Shown here piece after piece: positions 42,197 through 52,454 of a DNA stretch of 64,000 nt. The translations under genes were made by a program, and so were the position numbers. The first letter of the stretch is position 1, and each line of letters starts with the position of its first letter. The notes under the pieces are model-generated. The model had not been told where the DNA came from. It saw only the letters and a list, made by a program, of their open reading frames with translations, and made no database searches. The DNA comes from Novosphingobium percolationis. GTDB taxonomy: Bacteria; Pseudomonadota; Alphaproteobacteria; Sphingomonadales; Sphingomonadaceae. Location of the stretch: contig NZ_JAILYM010000006.1 of assembly GCF_020179425.1 (NCBI RefSeq), positions 1 through 64,000 of the forward strand. Direction: 5' to 3'.

Positions 42197-45100
42197 TCAG
42201 GCCGCCTTCTTCGCCGCCCTTCGTGCAATGGCAGACAGGCCCTTGGTCAGCTGCACCAGCCCGTTCAACCGGCTTTCCGGGTTGCCCCACGCGCGCTGGA
42301 TCACCAGCTTGTTGTCCGGCCGCAGTTTGGCCACGCCGTTCAGCCGCTCGACATAGGCGATCAGCCCCAGCGGATCGGGGAAGTCGTCGTTGTGGAACGA
42401 GACGAGAGCGCCCTTCGCGCCCACGTCGATCTTGGAAATGCGCGCCTCGATCGCCTGCCGCTTGATCTCGATCAGGCGCAGCAGGTTCTGCGTCGGGCCG
42501 GGCAGGGGGCCGAAGCGGTCGATCATTTCGGCCGCCAGCGCCTCGACCGCGTCCGCGCCTTCGGCATCGTTCATGCGGCGATAGAGCGCCATGCGCACGG
42601 CCAGGTCGGGCACGTAGTCTTCGGGGATGAGGATTGGCGCATCGACGGTGATCTGGGGCGACAGCGTGTCGCGCTCCTTCATCGCGGCAAGATCGCCCGC
42701 CTTGGCCGCCAGGATCGCGTCTTCGAGCATCGACTGGTAGAGTTCGAAGCCCACTTCCTTGATGTGGCCCGACTGTTCGTCGCCCAGCAGGTTGCCCGCG
42801 CCGCGCAAGTCGAGATCGTGCGTCGCCAGTTGGAAGCCCGCGCCCAGCGAATCGAGATCGCCCAGTACCTTCAGCCGCTTTTCCGCGATTTCCGACAGCG
42901 CCTGATCTTCCGGGAACGTCAGGTAGGCATAGGCGCGCAGCTTGCCGCGCCCCACGCGCCCGCGCAGCTGGTAGAGCTGGGCAAGGCCGAAGCGGTCGGC
43001 GCGGTGCAGGATGATGGTGTTCGCGCTGGGGATGTCGATCCCGCTTTCCACGATCGTGGTCGAAAGCAGCACCTCGTACTTCTTTTCGTAGAACGCGCCC
43101 ATGCGGTCCTCGACTTCGGTCGGGGTCATCTGGCCGTGTGCGGTCACGAACCGCACTTCGGGCACGTTCAGCCGCAGCCATTCCTCCAGCTCGGGCATAT
43201 CGGCGATGCGCGGCACCACGATGAAGCTCTGCCCGCCGCGCTGGTGCTCGCGCATCAGCGCCTCGCGCATCACCACGTCGTCCCACGGCATCACGTAGGT
43301 CCGCACGGCGAGGCGGTCGACCGGCGGGGTCTGGATTGTGGACAGTTCGCGCAGGCCCGACATCGCCATCTGCAGCGTGCGCGGTATCGGCGTCGCGGTC
43401 AGCGTCAGGACGTGGACGTCGGCCTTCAGTTCCTTGAGCTTTTCCTTGTGCGTGACGCCGAACCGCTGCTCCTCGTCGACGATGACGAGGCCCAGTCGCT
43501 TGAACTCGATCGACTTCGACAGCAGCGCGTGCGTGCCGACGACGATGTCCATTGTCCCATCGGCCAGCCCCGCCTTGGTCGTGGTCGCTTCCTTCGCGGG
43601 CACGAGGCGCGACAGCCGCCCGATGTTGAGTGGGAAGCCGTTGAAGCGTTCGACGAAGCCCGAATAGTGCTGGCGCGCCAGTAGCGTCGTCGGCGCGATC
43701 ACCGCCACCTGCTTGCCCGCCATCGCCGCCACGAAAGCTGCGCGCAGCGCCACCTCGGTCTTGCCGAAACCAACATCGCCGCACACCAGCCTGTCCATCG
43801 GCTTGCCCTCGGCCATGTCGGACAGCACGTCCTCGATCGCGCGTTCCTGATCCTCGGTTTCGTCCCACGGGAAGCGGTCGACGAAGGGGCCGAAGCTCGC
43901 CGGATCGACCGGCAGCACGTCGGCCTGCCGCAGCGCGCGGTGCGCCGCCGTCATCATCAGCTGGCCCGCCATTTCCAGAATGCGCTCGCGCATCCGGGCC
44001 TTGCGTCGCTGCCATGCCTCGCCGCCCAGCTTGTCGAGCGCGACGTTGTCGTTTTCTGCGCCATAGCGCGACAGCACGTCGAGGTTTTCGACCGGGATGT
44101 AGAGCTTGTCGCCGCCGGCGTATTCCAGCTGCACGCAATCGTGCGGGCTGTCGCCCACGCCCACGGCTTCAAGCCCCAGATAGCGCCCGATGCCGTGCTC
44201 CATATGGACCACGAGATCGCCGGGGGTGAGCGCCGACAGTTCGGCGAGGAAGGCGTCGGCGTCCTTGCGCTTCTTCTTGCGCCGCACCAGCCGGTCGCCA
44301 AGGATGTCCTGCTCTGTCAGCAGCTCCAGCCCGGCGTTGGCGAAGCCCTGTTCAAGCGGAAGCACCACCGCCACGGGCTTGCCCTTGGCGGCAAGGCCCA
44401 GCGCCTCCTGCCAGGTATCGGCCAGCGCCAGCGGGCCCTTGCCGGCATCACCCAGGATCGAGGCGATACGCGCGCGAGAGCCAGTGGTATAGGCAGCAAC
44501 GATCGGCTTGAGCCCCCGCGTGCCCAGCGCCGCCAGATGCTTGGCCGCCGCTTCATAGACGTTCGCGCCCTGCGCGCGTTCGGGCGTGAAATCGCGGCTA
44601 CTGGTGAAGCCGAAATCGATGGTCTGTGCCGATTCCGGCTCGGCGAAGATCGAGGCGCGATGCACCGGCCACCCGGCCAGCGCGCGGTCGAACTCGTCGC
44701 GCGTCAGGTAGAGCGCGTTTTCGGCCAGCGGGCGATAGGTGCCGGTCGCGCGGGTCCCACCCTCGATGCGCGCCTGATGGTAGTCGGCGATGTCGGTCAG
44801 CCGGGTCTCGGCCGCCTTGAGCGCGCCCGCATCGATCACCACCAGGTCGTCGTCGGCCAGGTGATCGAACAGCGTGACCAGCCGGTCCTCGAAGAGCGGC
44901 AGCCAGTGCTCCATGCCTGCAAGCCGTCGCCCGTCGCTCACCGCCTGATAAAGCGGATCGCTCGTGGCGTTGGCGCCGAACATCTCGCGATAGCGGCTGC
45001 GGAAGCGCTTGATGCTGTCTTCGTCGAGCAGCGCCTCGCTCGCCGGGATGAGCAGGTGCGTCTCGACCGGCTGGACCGACCGCTGCGTCGCGGGATCGAA

Positions 45101-45682
45101 CAGGCGTAGCGTTTCCAGCTCGTCGCCGAAGAAATCGAGCCGCAGCCCGTGGTCGAGCCCGGTTGGGAAGATGTCGAAGATCGACCCGCGCACCGCATAT
45201 TCGCCCGCGTCGACCACGGTATCGGTGCGGGTATAACCCTGCCGCTGCAACAGCGCGATCAGGCTCTCGCGCCCGATCTCCACGCCCGGCGTCAGCAGCC
45301 GCGTCGATTCGCGGATACGGAACGGCGTCAGCGCGCGTTGCAGCACCGCGTTGATCGTGGTGACCAGCAATTGCGGGCGGTCGCGCTTGTGCTGCAATTT
45401 CTGCAAGGCCGCCAGCCGTCGGGCGCTGATCGACAAGGCCGGGCTGGCGCGATCGAAGGGCAGGCAGTCCCACGCGGGGAAGTCGAGCACGTCCAGCTCG
45501 GGCGCGAAGAACGCCGCACTCTCGACGATCGCGCGCGCGGCGGTGTCGTCGGGCGCGATGAACACCGCGCGGCCCTTTGCTGCGCGCGCCAGGTCGGCCA
45601 GCACCAGCGGCTGTGCGCCCCGCGCGATCGAGGCTAGTGTGAGCGGGGACTTGGCCGAAAGGACGCGGGCGATGTCGGACAT
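42197..45682 (-). CDS. mfd: Transcription-repair coupling factor
   Basis: A 1161-residue Mfd translocase that removes stalled RNA polymerase and recruits UvrA. The UvrB-like N-terminus (LDFPAWDCLPFDRASP), the polymerase-interacting domain (PGDLVVHMEHGIGRYLG), Walker A (VCGDVGFGKTEVALR, Lys near residue 640), the DEEQRFG motif and the C-terminal RGRVGRG region are present. The length is normal. It is 38 bases downstream of sdhE on the same strand. Confidence 0.96.
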   Translation of the reverse strand: MSDIARVLSAKSPLTLASIARGAQPLVLADLARAAKGRAVFIAPDDTAARAIVESAAFFAPELDVLDFPAWDCLPFDRASPALSISARRLAALQKLQHKRDRPQLLVTTINAVLQRALTPFRIRESTRLLTPGVEIGRESLIALLQRQGYTRTDTVVDAGEYAVRGSIFDIFPTGLDHGLRLDFFGDELETLRLFDPATQRSVQPVETHLLIPASEALLDEDSIKRFRSRYREMFGANATSDPLYQAVSDGRRLAGMEHWLPLFEDRLVTLFDHLADDDLVVIDAGALKAAETRLTDIADYHQARIEGGTRATGTYRPLAENALYLTRDEFDRALAGWPVHRASIFAEPESAQTIDFGFTSSRDFTPERAQGANVYEAAAKHLAALGTRGLKPIVAAYTTGSRARIASILGDAGKGPLALADTWQEALGLAAKGKPVAVVLPLEQGFANAGLELLTEQDILGDRLVRRKKKRKDADAFLAELSALTPGDLVVHMEHGIGRYLGLEAVGVGDSPHDCVQLEYAGGDKLYIPVENLDVLSRYGAENDNVALDKLGGEAWQRRKARMRERILEMAGQLMMTAAHRALRQADVLPVDPASFGPFVDRFPWDETEDQERAIEDVLSDMAEGKPMDRLVCGDVGFGKTEVALRAAFVAAMAGKQVAVIAPTTLLARQHYSGFVERFNGFPLNIGRLSRLVPAKEATTTKAGLADGTMDIVVGTHALLSKSIEFKRLGLVIVDEEQRFGVTHKEKLKELKADVHVLTLTATPIPRTLQMAMSGLRELSTIQTPPVDRLAVRTYVMPWDDVVMREALMREHQRGGQSFIVVPRIADMPELEEWLRLNVPEVRFVTAHGQMTPTEVEDRMGAFYEKKYEVLLSTTIVESGIDIPSANTIILHRADRFGLAQLYQLRGRVGRGKLRAYAYLTFPEDQALSEIAEKRLKVLGDLDSLGAGFQLATHDLDLRGAGNLLGDEQSGHIKEVGFELYQSMLEDAILAAKAGDLAAMKERDTLSPQITVDAPILIPEDYVPDLAVRMALYRRMNDAEGADAVEALAAEMIDRFGPLPGPTQNLLRLIEIKRQAIEARISKIDVGAKGALVSFHNDDFPDPLGLIAYVERLNGVAKLRPDNKLVIQRAWGNPESRLNGLVQLTKGLSAIARRAAKKAA

Positions 45683-45720
45683 GGGCTAGAAAATGCTCGC
45701 CTTCGGGGATGGCTCCCGCT

Positions 45721-45987
45721 TCAGCGCGGGATCTCGACGTAATCGAGCTTGCACATGGCGTCCATCATCGGTCCGGCATACTCTTGCGGAACGGACAGGG
45801 TGCCCAGCGCCCAGCCGAGGATATCGACATCCTCTTCCTCGATCAGCGTCTCGAACCAGACGACCTGTTCTTCGTCCCATCCGGCATGGAAGCGGTCGAA
45901 GAAGCACCCGATCATGTAGTCGGCTTCACGCGTGCCCCGATGCCAGGCGCGGAACTTGAGGCGGCGAAGACGGTCGGGCTCGATCAT
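45721..45987 (-). CDS. sdhE: FAD assembly factor SdhE
   Basis: An 88-residue protein needed to attach FAD to succinate dehydrogenase. The family RGxxE motif is seen in WHRGTREADY, followed by the helical core MIGCFFDRFHAGWDEEQ and DVDILGWALG. It is probably cotranscribed with mfd, an arrangement common in alphaproteobacteria next to recG. Confidence 0.92.
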   Translation of the reverse strand: MIEPDRLRRLKFRAWHRGTREADYMIGCFFDRFHAGWDEEQVVWFETLIEEEDVDILGWALGTLSVPQEYAGPMMDAMCKLDYVEIPR

Positions 45988-46113
45988 GCAGCGCGGTTAG
46001 GCCAACGCGCGCGACGACTCAAGGGGATGGAGGGGCAGCTTCACCCCGTACCCGCGAAGAAATTCCCGTGAAGGCGCGCTCCGGCACGGTTCAGACCATG
46101 CTCACGGCAGGGC

Positions 46114-46151
46114 GCATCCCGGCGGCCGTCCTTCCCCCGCCGCCGGGATGC
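46114..46151 (-). terminator. GC-rich hairpin after the host-attachment-like gene
   Basis: GCATCCCGGCGG (46114-46125) and CCGCCGGGATGC (46140-46151) pair perfectly over 12 bp. It lies 36 bases past the end of the minus-strand gene at 46187. There is no T tract, so this is a tentative terminator. Confidence 0.45.
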
Positions 46152-46186
46152 TCGCGTTCCCCCCGTTCCGAGGTCCGCGTAACGCG

Positions 46187-46594
46187 TTACTTCGCTTGCA
46201 GCGCGGCCAGCACCTCGTCAGGCTGACGGCCGATCAGTTCCTTGGCCACCTCCCCGATCAGCGCCTGGCTGACCGGCTTGGTATAGTGGTGGCGCAATTC
46301 GCCCAGCGTGCGCGGCGGCGCGATCACGACAAGGTGCTCGATCTTGTGTCCTGCCACCTGCCGGTTGAGCCATTCGGCCACTGCGGATGCGTGCGCATCT
46401 TCGTGCATCTGGCGCGGTGACGGATCGCTGGCCGTGGTGCGATGACGCCCGCCGCCACCCGAATGGTTGCTTTCGTCAAGGTGCGGCTTTGGCAGGTCGA
46501 CGAGATCCGGTGCGGCTTCGTTGCCGGCGTTGCGCAGCAGGGTCCATTCTTCGCCATCGACAAGGGCGATTACGGCGCCATGGGGAAGCAGCAT
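46187..46594 (-). CDS. Host-attachment-family protein
   Basis: A 135-residue protein of the family named from a gene required for attachment to host cells. Typical parts are ALVDGEEWTLLRNAG at the start and HLVVIAPPRTLGELRHHY at the end, with a histidine/glycine-rich middle. The fold resembles the eRF1 domain 1 type of RNA-binding proteins. Its role in this bacterium is unknown. It diverges from recG. Confidence 0.8.
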   Translation of the reverse strand: MLLPHGAVIALVDGEEWTLLRNAGNEAAPDLVDLPKPHLDESNHSGGGGRHRTTASDPSPRQMHEDAHASAVAEWLNRQVAGHKIEHLVVIAPPRTLGELRHHYTKPVSQALIGEVAKELIGRQPDEVLAALQAK

Positions 46595-46717
46595 TGGGGA
46601 TCTCCTCTTCCTGTTTTCGGCGACGAGCCAAGCGCATCGACCGCCGTCTTTCCATGCGCTGCGTCAAATCGGGCACAGGCTGTGGCGATTTCGCCCGCAG
46701 CCGCTTATGTCCGCGCC

Positions 46718-48775
46718 ATGCGCCCGGATATGCTCAACCCGTTGTTCGCCGATGTCGGCAGCCTCAAGGGCGTCGGGCCGGGGGTTGCCCGTCCGCTCGA
46801 AAAGCTCGGGCTGAGCCGAGTCCGTGATCTTGCATACCACCTGCCGGACCGCTTCGTCACGCGGCGTGCGGTCGCGAATCTCGACGAGGCGAGCGTGGGC
46901 GAACAGATTGTCGTCGCGCTTACCGTGCGTGAACACCGCAGCGCCGCCGGACGAGGGCCCTATCGCATTCTGGCCGAAGACGTGGACGGCACCGTCGTCG
47001 CGCTGATCTATTTCGGCCGGGCCTCCTACAGCGCGAAGAAGCTCCTGCCGGTGGGCGAGAAACGCTGGGTGGCGGGCAGGCTCGACCAGTTCGGTCAGTT
47101 CCTCCAGATCGTCCATCCCGACCACGTGGCAGAGGATGGGGCCGCGCTGATGGGCCAGCTCAACGAGCCGGTTTATCCGCTGTCAGAAGGGCTCACGCAG
47201 GGACGCATCCAGGCGCTGGTGCATCAGGCGCTCGCCCACCTGCCCGACCTGCCGGAATGGGTCGAGCCGGGCCTGCTTGCCAAGACGGGCTGGCCCGCGT
47301 GGAAGGATGCGCTGCTCGAAGCGCACAAGGGCCAGCATCCGCTCGCGCGCGACCGGCTGGCCTATGACGAACTGCTGGCCAACGCGCTCGCGCTCATGCT
47401 GGTGCGCGCCTCCAACCGCCAGCGCAGCGGCACGCCGCTGGTGGGCGACGGCCACTTGCGGGCAAAGCTCAAGCTGCCCTTCGCGCTGACCGGCGCACAG
47501 GCCCGCTCCATTGCCGAGATCGAGGGTGACATCGCGCAAGGCGCGCCGATGCTCCGCCTGCTTCAAGGCGACGTCGGCTCAGGGAAAACGGCGGTCGCGC
47601 TCCACGCCATGCTGATCGCGGTGGAAGCGGGCGCGCAGGCGGCCTTGCTCGCGCCCACCGAAATCCTCGCGCGCCAGCACGCCGAAACGCTGACGCGGAT
47701 GGTGGCGGGCACGGGCGTGACCGTCCAGCTTTTCACCGGGCGGGACAAGGGCCGGGCGCGCGAATCGATCCTGATGGGGCTGCTCGATGGTTCCATCAAC
47801 ATCTGCGTCGGCACCCACGCGATCTTCCAGGATGCCGTCGCCTACCGCAATCTCGGCCTCGTGGTGATCGACGAACAGCACCGCTTCGGCGTTGGCCAGC
47901 GGTTGATGCTCACGCAGAAGGCGCGCCGCACGCCGCATTGCCTCGCCATGACCGCCACGCCCATCCCGCGCACGCTGACGCTGGCGCAGTACGGCGAAAT
48001 GGACGTCTCGCGGCTCGACGAGATGCCCCCCGGGCGACAGGCGATCGACACCCGCGTCGTCGCGCAGGAACGGTTGGCCGACGTGATCGAAGGCATCGGA
48101 CGCCACATCGCCTCTGGCGCGCAGGCCTATTGGGTGTGCCCGATGGTGCGCGAACAGGAAACCGAGGACCTCGCCGCCGCCGAAGCCCGCCACGCCATGC
48201 TGAAGGAGCGCTTTGGCGACACCGTCGTCCTCGTCCACGGCCAGTTGCGGCCTGAGGCCAAGGACGCCGCGATGGAACGCTTCGCCAGCGGCGAGGCAAA
48301 GCTGCTGGTGGCGACGACGGTGATCGAAGTCGGAGTCGATGTGCCCAACGCCACGCTGATGGTGATCGAACAGGCCGAACGCTTCGGCCTCGCCCAGCTC
48401 CACCAGTTGCGCGGCCGCGTCGGGCGCGGCAGCCAGAAATCGACCTGCCTCCTCCTGCGCGGTGATGCGCTCTCCGAAGTCGGGCGCGAACGGTTGGCCT
48501 TGATGCGCGAAACGCAGGACGGTTTCCAACTCGCCGAGGAAGACCTGCGCCTGCGCGGAGGGGGCGAACTGCTGGGCACGCGCCAGTCGGGCGACACGCC
48601 CTTCCGCGTCGCCGACTTCGAACAGATCGCCCGCCTGCTGCCCCTCGCGCACGACGATGCCCGCCTGCTGATGGAGCGCGACGGCGGCCTTTCGTCCCCA
48701 CGGGGAGAGGCGGCGCGGGTGCTGCTCTACCTGTTCGAACGCGATTGGGGCGTGCAGCTGCTGCGTGGCGGCTGA
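46718..48775 (+). CDS. recG: ATP-dependent DNA helicase RecG
   Basis: A 685-residue helicase that reverses stalled replication forks. The N-terminal wedge domain includes LKGVGPGVARPLEKLG. Walker A is LLQGDVGSGKTAVALHA, followed by VVIDEQHRFGVGQR, MTATPIPRTL and QLRGRVGRG. The ATG at 46718 is chosen as the first in front of the conserved N-terminus; 46730 is also possible. The open frame continues upstream to 46442 but does not look like protein there. Confidence 0.95.
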   Translation: MRPDMLNPLFADVGSLKGVGPGVARPLEKLGLSRVRDLAYHLPDRFVTRRAVANLDEASVGEQIVVALTVREHRSAAGRGPYRILAEDVDGTVVALIYFGRASYSAKKLLPVGEKRWVAGRLDQFGQFLQIVHPDHVAEDGAALMGQLNEPVYPLSEGLTQGRIQALVHQALAHLPDLPEWVEPGLLAKTGWPAWKDALLEAHKGQHPLARDRLAYDELLANALALMLVRASNRQRSGTPLVGDGHLRAKLKLPFALTGAQARSIAEIEGDIAQGAPMLRLLQGDVGSGKTAVALHAMLIAVEAGAQAALLAPTEILARQHAETLTRMVAGTGVTVQLFTGRDKGRARESILMGLLDGSINICVGTHAIFQDAVAYRNLGLVVIDEQHRFGVGQRLMLTQKARRTPHCLAMTATPIPRTLTLAQYGEMDVSRLDEMPPGRQAIDTRVVAQERLADVIEGIGRHIASGAQAYWVCPMVREQETEDLAAAEARHAMLKERFGDTVVLVHGQLRPEAKDAAMERFASGEAKLLVATTVIEVGVDVPNATLMVIEQAERFGLAQLHQLRGRVGRGSQKSTCLLLRGDALSEVGRERLALMRETQDGFQLAEEDLRLRGGGELLGTRQSGDTPFRVADFEQIARLLPLAHDDARLLMERDGGLSSPRGEAARVLLYLFERDWGVQLLRGG

Positions 48776-48823
48776 CACGCCCTTGGTTGTGCTTGGACGA
48801 CGTCAAGTGTCGTTCACGTCACC

Positions 48824-49333
48824 TCACGCGGGCAGGCTCACCACACTGACCTGCGCCGGGGGAAGCTCGCCCGCCTTGGCCTGCGCCATAAGTTCAGTCT
48901 TGCGTGCAAGCATCTGATCGCGCAGCGAAACGAGGTCCACCCCAGCGGCACGGGCCTGCGCGAACATGCCTTCGGAACGTGCCTCTTCCTCGTGGACGTG
49001 GTGCTTGATCTCCTCGGACAGCACCTTGACCTTGGCGTCGAAGAAATCGTCCTCGGGGTCGGTCGCCACGATGTCGTTGATCAGCACCTTGGCGCCATCA
49101 TGCTCGACATAGGCTTCGGTCCACGTCTCTTGCTCGATCTTGCCCTTGAGCGCGGGGTAGAAGATCTCTTCCTCGATGATCGTGTGGATTTTCAGTTCGT
49201 TGCAGATCTGGTGCGCGATGTCCGGCCGCTTTGCTTCGCTGGCGTTTTCGAACTTCTCGAACAGATCCTCGACCTTGCGATGGTCGGCCTTCAGCAACGC
49301 GATCGCATCCGAATAGGTAGGGGTTGTGGGCAC
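48824..49333 (-). CDS. Hemerythrin HHE-domain protein
   Basis: A 169-residue protein with a hemerythrin-like four-helix bundle: ALLKADHRKVEDLFEKFE, LKIHTIIEEEIFYPAL, YVEHDGAKVLI and EIKHHVHEEEARSEG supply His and Glu for a di-iron site. The GTG at 49333 is preferred to the ATG at 49444, because AGGAG stands in front of it and the extra N-terminus is basic and non-conserved. It may sense or scavenge oxygen, nitric oxide or iron. Confidence 0.85.
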   Translation of the reverse strand: MPTTPTYSDAIALLKADHRKVEDLFEKFENASEAKRPDIAHQICNELKIHTIIEEEIFYPALKGKIEQETWTEAYVEHDGAKVLINDIVATDPEDDFFDAKVKVLSEEIKHHVHEEEARSEGMFAQARAAGVDLVSLRDQMLARKTELMAQAKAGELPPAQVSVVSLPA

Positions 49334-49482
49334 GGCGGGTCTCCTGTTCCGTCGGCGCAGATGAAGCGCCTTTCGCGACAGACAGTGCGCAAGGCCCGCC
49401 AAAGGTTCCGAACTAGCTGATCCACAACCGAAAAAGCCACCCATGCGGGGCGGTTTTCCAATGCCGGTGGCAGAAGTCGTAC

Positions 49483-51057
49483 TCAGGTCGACTGCGGCCC
49501 TTCCCCTGCCAGCAAGGCCCGCCGCCGCTGCACCGCTGGTGGCAGCCGCGATGGCAGCGCGCGGGGGGGCGTTGAGGCTGCGGGCTGTCGAGCTGGTCCA
49601 ACCTGCGATGCATCTCCTGTTGCCTCCAACAGGCTGCGGCGGTGCGCGACAGCGGGGGGGAGCGCGCCTCGATCGGCCGTCTTGCGCGTCCTCTCAGCCA
49701 GCTCGGCAGGCACTGCCGTCAACCCCGCGTCTCGCAGATACCGCGCCCGTGCGCCAAGAAAGAGCCCGGTCCCGACGCCGTACCACAACGACCAGCCACG
49801 GTTGTTGAGCGTTGAAGAGAAGAACGTCGTCGTAAGGACGCCGATGATGATCACCGCCCCCCAAGCAGCCAGAAACAGCGTGTCAGAGTGCTGTTCACGC
49901 AGCCGAGCCAGCCGCGCCAGCAGCCGGAAGGACTGTAACGCCTGGAGGAATTGCATGAATAGCAGCAGCCCGCCGCCAACAAGGCCGCCAATGAACAGGA
50001 TGCTGAGGTGCTCGTTGTGGCCAAAGCCGATGGAGCGGCTTGAACCGCCACCGATTTCGCGCGGCATATAGAAGACCGTCTCTGCAGCCAGTCCGTTGCC
50101 GAACAGGATTGTGCGGCCACCTTGTGCGAAGGCGCTCGCCATGTAGTTCCATTCGCTCTCGCGCGTGTAGAGCGTCACGTCCTCGCCGCTGCTGGTCTTG
50201 ATATTGAACAGGCGGTCGGTCCATCGGTCCAGGCCGAACGCACCATACTGCGAAAGGCCGATCACGAAAATCACCGCCGCTAACATCAGCAGCAGCAAGC
50301 GCGGGCTCACCAGCCGCGTTGCACCGGGCAGCAGGCTGGACGCTTGCACGGCACCGGCGATCAGGAACGTTCTGGTCACGGAGAGAAAGACCACGGTGAC
50401 CCCGCCGATCAGGGCACCCCACTCGGTTAGCATAAGGCCGAACAGAAGCAGGCATTCGAGGTAGCCGAGCGCCGGAAGGGTAGCGCCACTGAGGATCTGG
50501 TACCGGACTGTCTCAAAGTCGAGAGTGCCGCCGATCAGGCGCTGTATGGCGACCCCACCGATGACGTATCCGATGCACAGCAGTGCAAGCATCTTGCGCA
50601 AGGCCAGAGAATTCAAGGTAAGAACAGCTCGTGCTGTGGCATAGGCGATAGACATGTAGATCAGCGACGGCGTGGCAATCGACAGCATCGCACCGATCTG
50701 CTGGCCCTTGAACAGCCCCGTCGAAAGTCCGACGAGCAGGAACAGCGCCACCGCCGCCAGAAACTGCGTCAACCCGGGAACGGGCGTCCGTTCATCGCGA
50801 TCCAGCACGAAGAACAACCCGAAGGCGACCACATAGAGCCCAAGGTAGATTTGCGGCAACACCGCCACGGCGCTGCCGGGCGCGGCGCGGAAATCGAACA
50901 TCCAAGCGCTGATCAACAGCCCGAAGAAGAACAGCAGCCGACTCTCGCTCTGCGTGGCCTTGCGCAACGGAATGGGAGCCTGACTCTGGCGGCGGGCCGG
51001 GTTTCCCGCTCCGGCAGGGGGTGTCGCGATGATGCTGGAACCGTTCATCGGCAGCAA
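49483..51057 (-). CDS. O-antigen ligase/polymerase-like membrane protein
   Basis: A 524-residue protein with about ten to twelve membrane segments and a periplasmic loop containing NYMASAFAQGGRTILFGNG, the layout of Wzy/WaaL-type polysaccharide polymerases and ligases. The cytosolic C-terminal tail repeats a motif twice (LPPAVAHRRSLL and LPPAVQRRRALL). It lies upstream of nothing on its strand, 25 bases after the acyltransferase gene. Its substrate is unknown. Confidence 0.7.
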   Translation of the reverse strand: MLPMNGSSIIATPPAGAGNPARRQSQAPIPLRKATQSESRLLFFFGLLISAWMFDFRAAPGSAVAVLPQIYLGLYVVAFGLFFVLDRDERTPVPGLTQFLAAVALFLLVGLSTGLFKGQQIGAMLSIATPSLIYMSIAYATARAVLTLNSLALRKMLALLCIGYVIGGVAIQRLIGGTLDFETVRYQILSGATLPALGYLECLLLFGLMLTEWGALIGGVTVVFLSVTRTFLIAGAVQASSLLPGATRLVSPRLLLLMLAAVIFVIGLSQYGAFGLDRWTDRLFNIKTSSGEDVTLYTRESEWNYMASAFAQGGRTILFGNGLAAETVFYMPREIGGGSSRSIGFGHNEHLSILFIGGLVGGGLLLFMQFLQALQSFRLLARLARLREQHSDTLFLAAWGAVIIIGVLTTTFFSSTLNNRGWSLWYGVGTGLFLGARARYLRDAGLTAVPAELAERTRKTADRGALPPAVAHRRSLLEATGDASQVGPARQPAASTPPRALPSRLPPAVQRRRALLAGEGPQST

Positions 51058-51082
51058 ACTCGTGTTGGCGGAAAGGGTAGCA

Positions 51083-52216
51083 TCACTGACTTGCCGCCGG
51101 AGCAGCCGAAGTTTGCAGCAACTCGCGTCGCTGCAGCCCGAGTCGACGAACCATTGCCGCTGCTGGCTTCTCTAGAATGGTCCAGCTTACCGAAGCGATC
51201 CCCGTCACAAGCGCCGTGAACAGCGCCACGAACACTATCCATGCTACCAGCCCTATCGGCAGCGGCAACTGGTCTGCGACGATCAGCAGCGGCCAGTGGA
51301 TGAGATAGATGCAGTAGCTGTATTTTCCTATCACGCGCAAAGGCCTGATGGAGAGGGCTTGCGCGAGATTGCGGTTGGCAATCCCCAGAACGAGGAAGGT
51401 CCCATAGAACAGTGCGATGGGAAGATACCCGAAGCGCTGCACGACCGGGTTCTCGTAGTGAACCGTGCCCGCAGTCACGAAGACGGCAAGCAGCATGACA
51501 GTCAGAACCGCCAGGATCGGACCGGCCCATCTAACGTTCCGCGCAATATCGTCTCGGTACAGCGCGATGATCGAGCCGGTAAGAATGCCGTCAGCATGGG
51601 TAAGGGTAAAGTGATAGACTGCTGAAGGCGTGATCTGTCCCACAAGGATAAAGCGCAGCACCGCAAAAGCGATGAGCAGGACAGGCGCGGTGATCTTCAA
51701 TGCCCGTTGGCTCAGGGCGAAAACGAGCGCCGGCCAGACGAGATAGTATTGCTCTTCGACCGCGAGCGACCAGGCCGGCCCCATGGGGTTGTTCAGGTTC
51801 CACCCGAAAAGATCGCCAAGGTTGCTGATGAAGAGGAAATAAGCCCACCAGTGGTCGAGGTAGTTTTCAACCATCACGTTCACCTTGGGCACGTTGATCA
51901 TGCCAAGTAGGGCGAATGCGATCAGGATGGTATAATAGAGCGGGAAGATGCGTCCAAACCGCTTGACGTAAAAGTCGCGGAAATATCCTGGCTTTCCTTT
52001 GGCTTCCAACAGGATGCTGGTGATCAGAAAGCCTGATAGCACGAAGAACAGGTCGACACCCGACCACCCGGCCATGATCACTTGCGCACCGATACCCGTC
52101 AGGCCCGATGCCGGACCTCGATAGAACGCGTGGACAACGATAACGAACAGGATCGCCAGCGCACGGATTCCGTCCAAGCTGGGGATGTGGGAGCGGGCGG
52201 GATTGAAGTCGCTCAC
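51083..52216 (-). CDS. Acyltransferase family 3 (OafA/YrhL-like)
   Basis: A 377-residue membrane acyltransferase with around ten membrane segments. The family start IPSLDGIRALAILFVIVVHA carries the conserved His in TM1, and GWSGVDLFFVLSGFLI and FGRIFPLYY follow. It probably acetylates a surface polysaccharide, matching the polymerase/ligase-like gene 25 bases downstream, with which it should share a transcript. Confidence 0.85.
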   Translation of the reverse strand: MSDFNPARSHIPSLDGIRALAILFVIVVHAFYRGPASGLTGIGAQVIMAGWSGVDLFFVLSGFLITSILLEAKGKPGYFRDFYVKRFGRIFPLYYTILIAFALLGMINVPKVNVMVENYLDHWWAYFLFISNLGDLFGWNLNNPMGPAWSLAVEEQYYLVWPALVFALSQRALKITAPVLLIAFAVLRFILVGQITPSAVYHFTLTHADGILTGSIIALYRDDIARNVRWAGPILAVLTVMLLAVFVTAGTVHYENPVVQRFGYLPIALFYGTFLVLGIANRNLAQALSIRPLRVIGKYSYCIYLIHWPLLIVADQLPLPIGLVAWIVFVALFTALVTGIASVSWTILEKPAAAMVRRLGLQRRELLQTSAAPAASQ

Positions 52217-52454
52217 GATAGGCTAACCCTTGCAAACCACCACGCGCCGGGGGCGGTGCCTTGTCGTCAGTAAAACCACTGAGATCAAGTCTTTTGCTGC
52301 GGTGCGGCGAGCGATTGAGCGACAAGTTGTGGGCCTTGTCCGGTAATTGCGCCGGATGCAGCTGCGCAGGTTTTGAATTCGCCGATGGGAGGAAGTGCCC
52401 ATTGGGGAGCCGGTCCCCCTAAGGGGTGAAATTCGCTGATTTCAAAGGTGGATG

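Noticed and set aside
40866-44138. A 1090-codon minus-strand frame overlapping mfd and the phosphodiesterase gene
   Set aside because: It is a shifted shadow of mfd and antisense to the phosphodiesterase. The true mfd frame has all helicase motifs.
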